Below are positions 16,347 to 25,530 of a stretch of DNA of 64,000 nucleotides, piece after piece; the stretch's first letter is position 1, and each line of letters begins with the position of its first letter. Position numbers and translations under genes: made by a program. Location: assembly GCA_947473045.1 (NCBI GenBank), contig CANJCO010000003.1:62001-126000 (forward strand), written 5' to 3'. A model generated the notes under the pieces. That model saw only the letters and a program-made list of their open reading frames with translations. It was not told the DNA's origin and ran no database searches. Origin of the DNA: Myxococcales bacterium (GTDB lineage Bacteria > Myxococcota_A > Polyangia > Polyangiales > Polyangiaceae).

Positions 16347-18755
16347 ATGCTTCACAACGTGTCTCAATCTTCATCGCGCGTGGCCGAGCCTGAGCTCGTT
16401 CCCATCCTCCCGCTCCGCAACAGCGTCGTCTTCCCGACGAGCGTCGTGCCGATTAACGTCGGCCGTGCCCGTTCGGTAAAGCTCGTCGAAGACATCGTCG
16501 GCCTCGAGCGCGCCGTCGTCGCGGTGGTGAGCCAGCGCGACAGCGATGTCGACGAACCCACCTGGGACGATCTCTACCGCTACGGAACGCTCGCGCGCGT
16601 CGTGAAGGTCATTCGGCTGGGACCGCAAAATTTCTCAGTTGTGCTGCACGGGCTGTCGCGGATCGAAATCGAAGAGCGCACCCACCTCGAGCCGTATATG
16701 CGCGGCAAGGTCGTGCGCATCGATGAGCCCTCGACGTTCGATGCCGGGCTCGAGGCCGAAAGTGCTGCGCTGCGCGACAAAATGCGCGAGGCGCTCACCC
16801 TGATGCCGGGCCTTCCCAAGGAGACGGCGCACATCCTCGAAAACGCGCGCGAGAGCGGCGCGCTGGCCGACCTCATCGTCTCGAACTTCACGGCCGAACA
16901 GGCCAGCGTCGCCGAAAAACAAGCCATCCTCGAGACCTTCGAGCCGCTGGCCCGCGTGCGCGCTGTCGCCGCCATGGTCGAAAAACAGCTCGAGGGCCTC
17001 CGTCTGCAAAAGCAGGTGCGGGCCATGGTGGAGGGCGAGGGCAAAAATCAACGCGAATCGGTGCTCCGCCAGCAGATTCGCTCGATCAAAGAAGAGCTCG
17101 GCGAGTCGACCGAAGACGACGAGGTCGAGGAGCTTCGCGAGCGCATCCGCAAGGCCGAGTTGCCTGAAGACGCACACAAAATCGCGCGCAAGCAGCTCTC
17201 GCGGCTCGCCGGCATGTCGCAGCAGAGCGCCGAGTACAACGTGACGCGCACGTACGTCGAATGGCTGTCCGACCTGCCGTGGAGCAAGTCGACGCAAGAC
17301 AAACTCGATCCGCAGGATGTTCGCCGCTGCCTCGACGAAGACCACTTCGGTCTCGAAAAGGTGAAGAAGCGCATCGTCGAGTACATCGCGGTGCGTAAGC
17401 TGCGGGCGGACAAAAAGGGTCCGATCCTGTGCTTCATCGGGCCGCCGGGCGTTGGCAAAACATCGCTCGGCCGATCGATCGCGCGTTCGATGGGCCGCCG
17501 GTATCACCGAATCGCGCTCGGCGGGGTTCGCGACGAGGCCGAAATTCGCGGTCACCGTCGCACTTACGTCGGCGCGCTCCCCGGGCGCATCGTTCAGGGA
17601 CTCAAGAAGGTCGGCGTGAAGAACCCCGTTTTTGTGCTCGATGAAATCGACAAAATGGGCGTCGACATGATGGGCGATCCGGGCGCCGCGCTGCTCGAAG
17701 TGCTCGACCCGGCTCAGAACGGCACCTTTCAGGACCACTACATCGACACGGCGTTCGACTTGTCGCAGATCACCTTTCTCGCGACCGCGAACAACGCCGA
17801 CAGCATCCCCGACGCGCTGTGGGATCGCTTGGAAATCATCGAGGTACCCGGTTACACGCGCATGGAAAAACACGCGATTGCGCGTGAATTTCTGTGTCCC
17901 AAGCAGCTGTCGAGCCACGGCCTGACCGACGAGCGCCTCGAGTTTCTGCCCGAGGGCATCGAGGCGATCGTCGAGAACTACACGCGCGAGGCCGGAGTGC
18001 GCGGGCTCGAGCGGCAAATCGGCGCAGTGTGCCGGGCGATCGCCGTACGCCTCGCCGAAGGCGAAGACGTCCGCGAAAAGGCGACGCGTGAGCTGGTCGA
18101 GAAGGTGCTCGGTGCGCCCAAATACCAGCCCGACCTTTCGGAGCGAACGATGGCCCCGGGCATCGCTACCGGCCTCGCGTGGACCCCTTCAGGCGGCGAT
18201 ATTCTCTTCATCGAGGCCTCAAAAATGCCGGGCAAGGGCAACGTCCTCGTCACCGGCAACCTCAAGAGCGTCATGCAGGAGTCGGCCCACACGGCGCTGT
18301 CGTTCGTGCGCAGCAACGCCGAGCGCCTGCACCTCGATCCCGAGTTTCTCAAGTCCATCGACCTGCACGTTCACTTCCCGAAGGGCGGAACGCCAAAAGA
18401 CGGACCGAGCGCGGGGATCACGATATTTACGGCGATTTCCTCGCTCCTTCTGGGCTGCGCCGTCAAGCGTGACGTCGCGATGACTGGCGAGATCACCTTG
18501 CGCGGCGCGGTGCTTCCGGTCGGCGGCGTCAAAGAAAAGCTCCTCGCAGCGCACCGCGCGGGCATCCGCACCATCCTGATGCCGGCCCGAAATGAGCGCG
18601 ACCTCGAAGACGTGCCGCAAGATGTGCGCGACGCGCTCGTGATTCACCTCATCAAGCGCGTCGACGAGATTCTTCCGCTGGTGCTCGAGCCGCCGGCGCC
18701 TCCCGCGGCGAGCGTTCCTCCCCCGCCGCCCGACGGCGAATCCGCGAGCCTTTGA
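16347..18755 (+). CDS. lon: ATP-dependent endopeptidase Lon (La)
   Basis: The ATG at 16347, with an AGGCGA ribosome site, gives 802 residues, close to the E. coli length; the frame stays open far upstream but that part is antisense to two other genes. The N-terminal LON substrate domain begins 'PELVPILPLRNSVVFPTSVVPI'. The AAA+ module has the P-loop 'GPPGVGKT' (365-372) and Walker B 'VFVLDEIDKM'. The protease domain has the catalytic Ser688 ('PKDGPSAGI') and Lys731 ('GGVKEKLL'), 43 residues apart as in E. coli. A Pro-rich tail closes the protein. Lon degrades misfolded and regulatory proteins. I see no CIRCE-type repeat in the short leader. Confidence 0.97.
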   Translation: MLHNVSQSSSRVAEPELVPILPLRNSVVFPTSVVPINVGRARSVKLVEDIVGLERAVVAVVSQRDSDVDEPTWDDLYRYGTLARVVKVIRLGPQNFSVVLHGLSRIEIEERTHLEPYMRGKVVRIDEPSTFDAGLEAESAALRDKMREALTLMPGLPKETAHILENARESGALADLIVSNFTAEQASVAEKQAILETFEPLARVRAVAAMVEKQLEGLRLQKQVRAMVEGEGKNQRESVLRQQIRSIKEELGESTEDDEVEELRERIRKAELPEDAHKIARKQLSRLAGMSQQSAEYNVTRTYVEWLSDLPWSKSTQDKLDPQDVRRCLDEDHFGLEKVKKRIVEYIAVRKLRADKKGPILCFIGPPGVGKTSLGRSIARSMGRRYHRIALGGVRDEAEIRGHRRTYVGALPGRIVQGLKKVGVKNPVFVLDEIDKMGVDMMGDPGAALLEVLDPAQNGTFQDHYIDTAFDLSQITFLATANNADSIPDALWDRLEIIEVPGYTRMEKHAIAREFLCPKQLSSHGLTDERLEFLPEGIEAIVENYTREAGVRGLERQIGAVCRAIAVRLAEGEDVREKATRELVEKVLGAPKYQPDLSERTMAPGIATGLAWTPSGGDILFIEASKMPGKGNVLVTGNLKSVMQESAHTALSFVRSNAERLHLDPEFLKSIDLHVHFPKGGTPKDGPSAGITIFTAISSLLLGCAVKRDVAMTGEITLRGAVLPVGGVKEKLLAAHRAGIRTILMPARNERDLEDVPQDVRDALVIHLIKRVDEILPLVLEPPAPPAASVPPPPPDGESASL

Positions 18756-18819
18756 GCTGAGCACGCGCGACTTTCTTCGCCGCAGCGTCGCGGCCTGCGC
18801 GCCATCGCGCGCCGAGCAG

Positions 18820-21057
18820 GTGGCGCTCGGCGTGGCCGCAGCCCTCCTCGCGATCAGCGGCTTCGCGCCGCAGTTCGGAGGCGTCGGCTACGAGTTTTCG
18901 CTCGCGTGCGGCCTCGTGTTGCCTTCGTGCGTTTCGGTCGCGACTGCGCTCACGGTGTCGCGCGACAGACTCGCCCCGTCGGTTGCGATGGAGCATGGCC
19001 TGCGGTTCGGCGCGGCGATGGCGGCCGCGGGACTCATGGTTGGGCTGGCCCACGGACTTCGAAGCGGCATCTGCGACTTTTGGGGCGGCGTCACTACGTT
19101 CGCGCTCTGTCCCGGGGCCGGCGCGCTGCTCGCGGGATTGTGGGGATCGCTGTGCGGTCAGTTCGCGATGGCGCGCGCGCGTCGCCGCCTGCTCGCGGTG
19201 GCGTTTGCGCTGCTCGCGCCCGTGGCGTGCGTCGCGATCTCAGTCTGGCGGTTTTACGCGTCGCCGATGGTCTTCGCCTTCGATCCGTTCGTCGGCTTTT
19301 TTAGCGGAACGCTCTACGACACGGTGGTCGATGCCGGAACGCCCCTCGTCACCTACCGCGCGGGCTCCCTCGCGACACTTGCGGCGTGCGTGCTGCTCGC
19401 GGGCTGCGCCTCGCGCGAGGATGGCGCACGTATTCGCTTCAAAAGAAATTTTTGGCACCTCGGTGCAGGGCTCAGCATGGCCGCGATCAGCGTCGCGGTC
19501 ACCCTGAGCGGCCCTCGCCTCGGACACTGGCAGACGCCTTCGAGCATCGCGCGAGAGTTGGGAGGTGCGCGCGCCGGCGCCCGCTGCGACGTCATCTATC
19601 CGCGGACGCTGCGCGACGACGACGCTGCGCTGCTCGTGAAGGACTGCGACGAGCAGATCGCGAGCGCGGAGGCGGTGCTTGGCGCGCGCGGCCCCGATCG
19701 GATTGTGGCGTTCTTCTTTCGCGACGCCGCAGAAAAAAGGCGTTTGATGGGGGCCGCCGACACCTACATCGCCAAGCCGTGGAGGCGTGAGGTGTATCTT
19801 CAGGTCGCGACCTATCCGCATCCCGTGCTCGGTCACGAGATCGCGCACGCGGTCGCAGGAGCCTTCGGTCAGGGGCCCTTTCGAATCGCCGGCGAGGCGC
19901 GGGGCCTGTGGCCGAACCCGGGGCTCATCGAGGGCGTGGCGGTGGCGGTCTCACCCGACGAGGACGAGCTGACCGATATGGAGTGGGCGGCCGCCATGAA
20001 GAAAAAGGGCAAGCTGCCGGCGCTTCGTTCCATATTTTCAGTAGATTTTTTGGGGCAGTCGGCGGCCAAGAGCTACACGGTCGCCGGCGCGTTCGTTCGT
20101 TGGGTGCTCGGCACGCGTGGTCCGGCGCTCGTGCGGTCCTGGTACGGCGGGGCCTCGTTCGAGGCGCTCATGGGCCAATCGTGGTCGTCGATCGAGGCCG
20201 ACTTTGGCGCGGCGCTCGATTCGCTCGCGCTGCCGCCAGCCGCCGAGGCCTACGTCGACTCCAAGTTTGAGCGCCCAAGCGTCTGGCGAAGGCGCTGCCC
20301 GCATGTCGTCGATGCGCTGCGCCGATCGGCCGATGCGTGCCGCGACAGTCACGATCGCACCGGCGCCCGCGAAGGATACGCCGGAGTGCTCGAGCGCGAC
20401 GAACACGACTTCGCGGCGCGGCTCGCCCTCGGGGCGCTTGAGCTGCGCGAGGGCGACGCCGATCGCGGAAGGGCCGTGCTCGAAGCGCTCGCCTCGGGCG
20501 GGACGCCGCTTTCTTACCAGCACAAAGCGCGCGAAGCCCTCGCGGATCAGGCTTTCCGCCAAGAACGCTGGCAGCAGGCAGCCGATGCGTACCGCGCGCT
20601 CGCAGCGGCCACGCCCGACGAAGACGCGGCGCGCACGCTCGACGTCAAAGCGCTCGCCGCGAGCACCCCCGAAGCGCGTGCTGCGGTGCTTGCGTTGCTG
20701 ATCGGCGAGGGCGGCCGCGCGCAGGACGCGGCGCTCGCGTCGGCCCGCCTCGGGGCGTGGGAGGCCGCTACGGGTGCGCCGCTGGCATCCTATCTCCTCG
20801 GCAAATCGATCGCTCAGCGAGGCTCGGCGGCCGACGCGGCGCCGTACCTCGATCGCGCGCTCGAGCACCTCGAAGCGCTGCCTGCGCGGGTAGGTCGTGA
20901 GGCTGTTCGGCAGCGATCCATCGCTGCGTGCGCTCTGGGTGACGACCCGGCAAAGGCGCGTATCAAGGCGCTCATGGCAGGCGAAAAGAGCCCCTTTTCA
21001 GGCAGCGCGGGTGGCCGGCGCGAGGGGATTGCGAGCCTGCTCGCGCGCTGCCGCTAG
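18820..21057 (+). CDS. Multi-pass membrane zinc metallopeptidase with TPR-like C-terminus
   Basis: From the GTG at 18820 the product has 745 residues; the frame is open further upstream ('STRDFLRRSVAACAPSRAEQ') so the true start may lie nearer the lon stop. Residues 1-245 hold about six membrane helices. The extracytoplasmic domain contains HEIAH at 339-343 and a downstream Glu371 in 'NPGLIEGVAVAV', the gluzincin arrangement of two His and a Glu ligand; preceding 'KRRLMGAADTYIAKPW' resembles other membrane-linked peptidases with a substrate-flanking strand. Residues about 500-740 are TPR-like helical repeats ('GVLERDEHDFAARLALGALELREGDADRGR'). The role is probably surface or periplasmic peptide hydrolysis, with the repeats as a docking platform. 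It converges with the gene at 21054, the stops overlapping in CTAG. Confidence 0.78.
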   Translation: MALGVAAALLAISGFAPQFGGVGYEFSLACGLVLPSCVSVATALTVSRDRLAPSVAMEHGLRFGAAMAAAGLMVGLAHGLRSGICDFWGGVTTFALCPGAGALLAGLWGSLCGQFAMARARRRLLAVAFALLAPVACVAISVWRFYASPMVFAFDPFVGFFSGTLYDTVVDAGTPLVTYRAGSLATLAACVLLAGCASREDGARIRFKRNFWHLGAGLSMAAISVAVTLSGPRLGHWQTPSSIARELGGARAGARCDVIYPRTLRDDDAALLVKDCDEQIASAEAVLGARGPDRIVAFFFRDAAEKRRLMGAADTYIAKPWRREVYLQVATYPHPVLGHEIAHAVAGAFGQGPFRIAGEARGLWPNPGLIEGVAVAVSPDEDELTDMEWAAAMKKKGKLPALRSIFSVDFLGQSAAKSYTVAGAFVRWVLGTRGPALVRSWYGGASFEALMGQSWSSIEADFGAALDSLALPPAAEAYVDSKFERPSVWRRRCPHVVDALRRSADACRDSHDRTGAREGYAGVLERDEHDFAARLALGALELREGDADRGRAVLEALASGGTPLSYQHKAREALADQAFRQERWQQAADAYRALAAATPDEDAARTLDVKALAASTPEARAAVLALLIGEGGRAQDAALASARLGAWEAATGAPLASYLLGKSIAQRGSAADAAPYLDRALEHLEALPARVGREAVRQRSIAACALGDDPAKARIKALMAGEKSPFSGSAGGRREGIASLLARCR

Positions 21058-22172
21058 CGCCGCCTGCGCAGCGCGAGGCTCAGCACGATCGCGGCGAGAC
21101 CCACGCCGCCGGCAGGGGAGCCTCCCTGCGCCGAACAGCCACCCGAGCTGCCCGCTGCAGGCGGGACCGTCGCAGCGTCCGCGGGGGGCGCACCGGCGTC
21201 CGCCAGAGCAGATTCGCCGACGCACGCACCGTTTCGGCAGCGTCCGAATGTGCATTCTGCATCTTTTTCGCACGCGTCCGGTCCCAGGGCGCACGCGTCG
21301 TCCGACACGCACTGCATGTCACCTGCGGTCGTGGTCGAGACGCAATGAAATCGTGCTCCGCAGTCGGCGTCTTGCGCGCACGCGCGTCCGCAAACAAGGC
21401 CTCCGAGCGGCAGGTCGATGCAGCGAGCGTCGTCGCCGGCGGCTGCGCAGGCGCCCGCAACACGCTCACACGGCGAGCACACCGCCGCGATCGCGCCCCT
21501 GCGCTCGCACGTGGTGGCCACACACACGTGGCTCGCGGGGCAGGGAAGTGCGTCGCAGCCCTGCGTAAGGCCGGCGCCGGGATACAGGCTGCAGACTCCC
21601 GCTTTGTCGTCCGGCTCGAGCGAGCGCCATGCGCCGCCGCCCGGGTACGACGCATACATCGTCGCGCGGGCATCGAGCGAGTGACCCAGGCCGAGCGCGT
21701 GACCCAGTTCGTGGGTGAGCACGCTGCCGAGGTCGATGGTGCCCGGGCGCCCATCGAACGAAAACGTGTATTGTGCGCCGTTTAGGTGAATGTCCGCGTC
21801 GCGGTAAAACCCGGCACCATCAACGTGAACGACCGTGGTCGCTACGACCCCGGCGGGCAGCTCGGCCGGCCACGCAACGTCGTGAAAGTAGACTCCGTTG
21901 ACGCCGTCGTCTGCGGCCGGGGCGCTCGTGGTGGCGCCCACCCGCGCGCGCAGCGCCGTGCACGGAGCTGCGGTCCAGGCGCGCAGCGCGACGTCGAGCT
22001 CGGCATCTTCGTCGTCGCCCAGGTCCCTGCTGCGCGGCAGCGCGATCGCGAAGGTGACCGGCAAGTCTCCCGCCCGCCAGACGCCGGCGGGAGCGTTGGC
22101 GGTGAACGCGTGCAGCGGGGATGCAGCCGGCCGCACCTCGGCGGCGGGCGGCAGCACGAGAAAGTCGAGCAC
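21054..22172 (-). CDS. Matrixin-like metzincin with MYXO-CTERM-like sorting tag
   Basis: The product has 372 residues. The zinc site is HELGHALGLGH at 154-164 (HExxHxxGxxH), followed by a Met-turn at Met172 ('ATMYASYPGGG'), the matrixin (M10) hallmark. A Cys-rich region follows (about 205-320) with several 'C..DADCG' motifs, and the end reads 'GGCSAQGGSPAGG', a hydrophobic stretch and RRRR, matching the MYXO-CTERM tag that directs surface anchoring in myxobacteria. Oddly, the only start is a GTG at 22172 directly after an in-frame TAA, and the first residues 'MLDFLVLPPAAEVRPAASP' are a poor signal peptide. Either export uses an atypical leader, or a start or frame is wrong. It is divergent from the sigma factor at 22277. 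Confidence 0.85.
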   Translation of the reverse strand: MLDFLVLPPAAEVRPAASPLHAFTANAPAGVWRAGDLPVTFAIALPRSRDLGDDEDAELDVALRAWTAAPCTALRARVGATTSAPAADDGVNGVYFHDVAWPAELPAGVVATTVVHVDGAGFYRDADIHLNGAQYTFSFDGRPGTIDLGSVLTHELGHALGLGHSLDARATMYASYPGGGAWRSLEPDDKAGVCSLYPGAGLTQGCDALPCPASHVCVATTCERRGAIAAVCSPCERVAGACAAAGDDARCIDLPLGGLVCGRACAQDADCGARFHCVSTTTAGDMQCVSDDACALGPDACEKDAECTFGRCRNGACVGESALADAGAPPADAATVPPAAGSSGGCSAQGGSPAGGVGLAAIVLSLALRRRR

Positions 22173-22276
22173 ACGAAAAGGTTAGCAGAAACCGGCGCGC
22201 TTCCACCGACGTACCTGAGTGGCTGATGATCGCTGCGCGCACCTTCCATTTCGACATGCATGCTAGCTTCCGGGCG

Positions 22277-22849
22277 GTGACCCAAAGCGCCGCTGACGTT
22301 GCGATGGATCGCTACGCGAACGGAGACGCGGGCGCGTTCGGCGCCGTCTACGACGCGGTCGCTCCGAGGCTCCATGCCTACCTTCGCGCGCGGTCCGGCA
22401 GCGACGCGATCGCCGACGATGTCGTTCAGCAAACGATGCTTCGCATTCACACTGCGCGCGGGAGTTTTCAGCAAGGAGCGCAAGTGATGCCGTGGGCGTA
22501 TGCCATCGCGCGGCGCTTGCTCGTCGACCGCTCGCGGCGGCATCGGCGCGAGGTGTTGACGCTCGACGGGGAGTCGCCGGCGGAGGGCGCTTCGTCGGCC
22601 GATCTGCCCGCCGACGACGCCGTGCATGCGGCGCAGCTGGAGCGCAGGCTTGACGTTGAGCTTGCAAGGCTGCCCGAGGCGCAGCGCGCGGCGTTCGAGC
22701 TCGTCAAACGCGAAGGCTTGTCGATGGCGGAGGCGGCGGCGGTGCTCGGCACCACGGCGACTGCGGTGAAATTGCGGGCGCATCGCGCGTATGTGTCGCT
22801 GCGTGCGGCGCTCGGAAGTGCCTTCGGCGCCGAGGGAGCGGACCGGTGA
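22277..22849 (+). CDS. ECF sigma factor paired with NrsF-like anti-sigma
   Basis: The GTG at 22277 gives 190 residues and starts the domain at 'TQSAADVAMDRYANGDAGAF'; ATGs at 22226 and 22256 would add a leader. Region 2 reads 'AVYDAVAPRLHAYLRARSGSDAIADDVVQQTMLRIH', and region 4 reads 'LPEAQRAAFELVKREGLSMAEAAAVLGTTATAVKLRAHRAYVSLR', so -10 and -35 binding parts are present. The TGA overlaps the GTG of the downstream DUF1109 gene as GTGA, an arrangement that fixes sigma to anti-sigma stoichiometry. ECF families paired with DUF1109/NrsF respond to heavy metals or oxidants in Caulobacter (SigF); the signal here is unknown. The pair probably activates its own promoter in the 104-base gap shared with the matrixin gene. 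Confidence 0.88.
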   Translation: MTQSAADVAMDRYANGDAGAFGAVYDAVAPRLHAYLRARSGSDAIADDVVQQTMLRIHTARGSFQQGAQVMPWAYAIARRLLVDRSRRHRREVLTLDGESPAEGASSADLPADDAVHAAQLERRLDVELARLPEAQRAAFELVKREGLSMAEAAAVLGTTATAVKLRAHRAYVSLRAALGSAFGAEGADR

Positions 22850-23487
22850 GCGGCCTTCGCCCCCAAGTGCGCGCGCTTGTTTTTAGCGCGGTCCGCGCGA
22901 CTCCATCGGCGTCGCGTCGCGAGGTCGGTCGACGAAATGCCGCACGCCTTGGACTCGCAGCGCTGGTAGCGCTCGCCGAATTCTTCGCGCTGGGCGGCTC
23001 GGTTTACGGCGCTCGGAGCGTCGGGCTCACGCTGTTCAGCGCGGCGGGGTGGGGGCTTGTTGCGCTGGCGATCACCCGCCTGTCGCTGGTTCGCGGACCG
23101 TCGATGCTCGGACGCCCCACGCGCGCGCTGCTCACGATGGCGGTCGCGTGCGCGCCCATCGTTTTCTGTTGGGCGGCGGCTACAGCTGGAGCGCAAGGCG
23201 CGTCTGCGGACTGGGGCCTGCACGCGCGCTGTCTCGGGGCCACCATCTTGCTGTCGGCGCCGCCTTTTGTCGCGTTTTTGTACGCGCGTCGCCACAGCGA
23301 TCCGGTGCACCCTGCGGCGCTCGGAGCCGCGCTCGGAGCTGCGTCGGGCGCCTGGGGTGGCGCGCTGATCGACTTGCACTGCCCGGTGACCCACGTGGCT
23401 CACCTCGGCGCTGCCCACGTCATGCCCATCGCCCTCTTCGCGCTCGCCGGCGCTGCCCTTGGCAAGCGCGTGCTTTCGCTGCGCTGA
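22846..23487 (+). CDS. NrsF/DUF1109-family membrane anti-sigma factor
   Basis: The 213-residue product has about six membrane helices and a short cytoplasmic N-terminus, as in NrsF. A conserved loop motif 'DLHCPVTHVAHLGAAHVMPIALF' close to the C-terminus matches the Cys/His signature of DUF1109, where a conserved Cys pair and His residues sense metal or oxidative stress and release the sigma factor. Another Cys is present in 'APIVFCWAAATAG'. The gene overlaps the ECF sigma gene as GTGA. The membrane protein should hold the sigma factor inactive until stress; the specific stimulus cannot be read from the sequence. Confidence 0.85.
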   Translation: MSGLRPQVRALVFSAVRATPSASRREVGRRNAARLGLAALVALAEFFALGGSVYGARSVGLTLFSAAGWGLVALAITRLSLVRGPSMLGRPTRALLTMAVACAPIVFCWAAATAGAQGASADWGLHARCLGATILLSAPPFVAFLYARRHSDPVHPAALGAALGAASGAWGGALIDLHCPVTHVAHLGAAHVMPIALFALAGAALGKRVLSLR

Positions 23488-23586
23488 GCGCTGCTGCCCG
23501 GTTGCCGGCGGCGCGTTCGTTGGCCGCGGCAGGGTGCCTGCCTGAACCAAACGCGAAACTTGTCCGAGACCGCTGTGGCGGGGTGT

Positions 23587-25524
23587 ATGATGAGCGCGCA
23601 GATGGCTGAATTTCTCGCCTCCGATGACCTGGTCGACGACGCACCGCAGCCGGAACTTCGCCGAGGCACGCGCCTCGGTCGCTATGAGCTGCTGGTGCCG
23701 ATCGCCAAAGGCGGAATGGCGCGCGTTTGGGCCGCGCGTCTGCAGGGCCAACGCGGCTTTTCCAAGATGGTCGCGGTCAAGACGATTCTGCCGCACCTCG
23801 CCGAAGAGCCTGAGTTCGAGCGCATGTTTCTCGACGAGGCGCGAATCGCGTCGGGCGTCCATCACCCCAACGTCTGCGAAATCTACGAGCTCGGCGAGGA
23901 GGGAAAGATCCTCTATCTCGCCATGGAATGGGTCAACGGCGAGTCGCTCGTCACCATCCTTCGGGGGGGCTCAAGCCCCACGATCGGTCCCGGAAACGGG
24001 CAGCCGAAGGTCGAGCCGATTCATCCGCACCTCGCGGCACGCATCGTCTCCGAGGCGGCATCCGGACTTCACGCGGCCCACAATCTGACCGACGACGATG
24101 GTCAGCCGCTTGGCGTCGTTCATCGCGACGTGTCGCCGCACAACATTCTCATCAGCGCAGACGGCAACGTGAAGGTCGCTGACTTTGGCGTCGCCAAGGC
24201 GATGGGGCAAATGACGGCCACGGCGGCGGGGCAAATCAAAGGGAAGATGGCCTACATGGCGCCGGAGCAGGTCGCCGGCGCCCGCGTCGATCGGCGCAGC
24301 GACGTGTTTTCGCTCGGCGTGGTGCTCTATGAAGCGACCACGGGCCGCAAGCCCTTCGAGGGGGATGGCGACGCGCAGGTGATGCACGCGATTCTCACGG
24401 GTAACTTCCAGCCGCCATCCAAGTTGATGCGCGGGTATCCGCCCGCGCTCGAGCAAATTATCGTGCGTGCGCTGTCGCACGAGGCTGCCCACCGTCACGC
24501 GACGGCCGAGCGTCTGCACCTTGCGCTTGAAGGCTTCATCGCCAAGAGCGGCTCGGTCGTCACCCCGTCGCACATCGCATCGGTCGTCACCGGGCGCGTG
24601 GGGCCGTTTCTCGAGCGACGCAAAGAGAAGATTCGCGCGGCGGCCCAGGCTCCGAGCGCCGAAGACATCAGCGCCAGCGGCGCGCACGTGGTGGCTTCGG
24701 GAGCGACGCCGTCGCTGCAAAGCGGAAGTGGCGTATCTCCGCACGCGCCGCACTCCCGGCAGCCATCGCTACCCGACGCCACGGGGCCCCAGTCGGCCGC
24801 TGCGCAGCTCACGGGAAGCGGAACGGCTCCGGCGGCCCGCATGCTCGCCCAGGCGCCCGCGAGTTCGTCGACCATGAAGTACCTGCTCGCGGCCTCAGCC
24901 GGAGTGGGCGTCGCGTGCGCGGTGGTCATGGGTGGCTTCGCGTTCTTCAGCAAGGGCAAAGTCGACGCCGCACCTGCCCCCTCGGCGAGCCCGTCTGTCG
25001 TGGTGGCGACGGCGCCCATCGCAAGCGCCGCGCCCGCTGCGACGGCGGCTCCGCTGGTGCGGCCTCCGATCGCATTTCGGGTCAACGTCAAAGAGGCGAT
25101 GCTCATCGTCGACGGCGTGGCCCAGGACGAGGTCGTGCGCACGCTCGACCGCCCGAAACCCGGCGCGAAGGTCTCGGTCTCGGTGCAGGCACCGGGCTAC
25201 GGCGATCAAACGGTCGTTCTCGACGAGAACTCCCCGACCGTGATCGACGTGAATTTACCGCAGCAGCCTTCGTCGCCGACTCCCACGCCGACGCCGACGC
25301 CCAATGGTGCTGCTTCGCCGGCCCGCGCCTCCGGCCCGGCTCCGACAGCGCTCCCAGCGAATCCGTTCGCGACGCCGATCGCAAAGCCGCCGCCGGTCGT
25401 CGTCCCCCCTCCGCCGCCGGTCGTCGTGGCGCCTCCGCCAAAGCCCCCTGCCGTTCCCCCAAAGAGCACAGTCACCGCGCCGCCCAAGCCCGGTGCCCTG
25501 CCTCCGAACCCTTTTGGTCCCTGA
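23587..25524 (+). CDS. Transmembrane Ser/Thr protein kinase with PEGA-like tail
   Basis: The ATG at 23587 gives 645 residues; tandem and nearby ATGs (23590, 23602) and a TTG at 23560 are alternatives. The Hanks kinase domain (about 31-320) is intact: Gly loop 'IAKGGMARVW', Lys65, 'EWVNGESLVTIL' hinge, His179-Arg180-Asp181 in 'VVHRDVSPHNIL', Asp199-Phe-Gly, and 'MAYMAPEQVAG'. A membrane helix (about 430-455) separates it from an outer part containing a PEGA-like beta domain (about 495-565) and a Pro/Thr/Val-rich tail. The TPR/PEGA protein gene follows after 6 bases and a lipoprotein after that, so the kinase probably signals in response to envelope partners. Substrates are not evident. Confidence 0.92.
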   Translation: MMSAQMAEFLASDDLVDDAPQPELRRGTRLGRYELLVPIAKGGMARVWAARLQGQRGFSKMVAVKTILPHLAEEPEFERMFLDEARIASGVHHPNVCEIYELGEEGKILYLAMEWVNGESLVTILRGGSSPTIGPGNGQPKVEPIHPHLAARIVSEAASGLHAAHNLTDDDGQPLGVVHRDVSPHNILISADGNVKVADFGVAKAMGQMTATAAGQIKGKMAYMAPEQVAGARVDRRSDVFSLGVVLYEATTGRKPFEGDGDAQVMHAILTGNFQPPSKLMRGYPPALEQIIVRALSHEAAHRHATAERLHLALEGFIAKSGSVVTPSHIASVVTGRVGPFLERRKEKIRAAAQAPSAEDISASGAHVVASGATPSLQSGSGVSPHAPHSRQPSLPDATGPQSAAAQLTGSGTAPAARMLAQAPASSSTMKYLLAASAGVGVACAVVMGGFAFFSKGKVDAAPAPSASPSVVVATAPIASAAPAATAAPLVRPPIAFRVNVKEAMLIVDGVAQDEVVRTLDRPKPGAKVSVSVQAPGYGDQTVVLDENSPTVIDVNLPQQPSSPTPTPTPTPNGAASPARASGPAPTALPANPFATPIAKPPPVVVPPPPPVVVAPPPKPPAVPPKSTVTAPPKPGALPPNPFGP

Positions 25525-25530
25525 AAACAA

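Noticed and set aside
16635-18017. A long open frame of 460 codons antisense to lon
   Set aside because: It mirrors the lon codons in a GC-rich frame, has no family motif or ribosome site, and lon is certain on the other strand.
23528-23542. Inverted repeat GGCAGG/CCTGCC with a 3-base loop before the kinase operon
   Set aside because: Only six pairs, near a start codon that is itself uncertain; too weak to call an operator.
25261-25310. Tandem Pro-Thr codon repeat in the kinase tail as a possible variable repeat
   Set aside because: It is a short low-complexity run within a Pro-rich linker, common in such kinases, and not a clear variable repeat.
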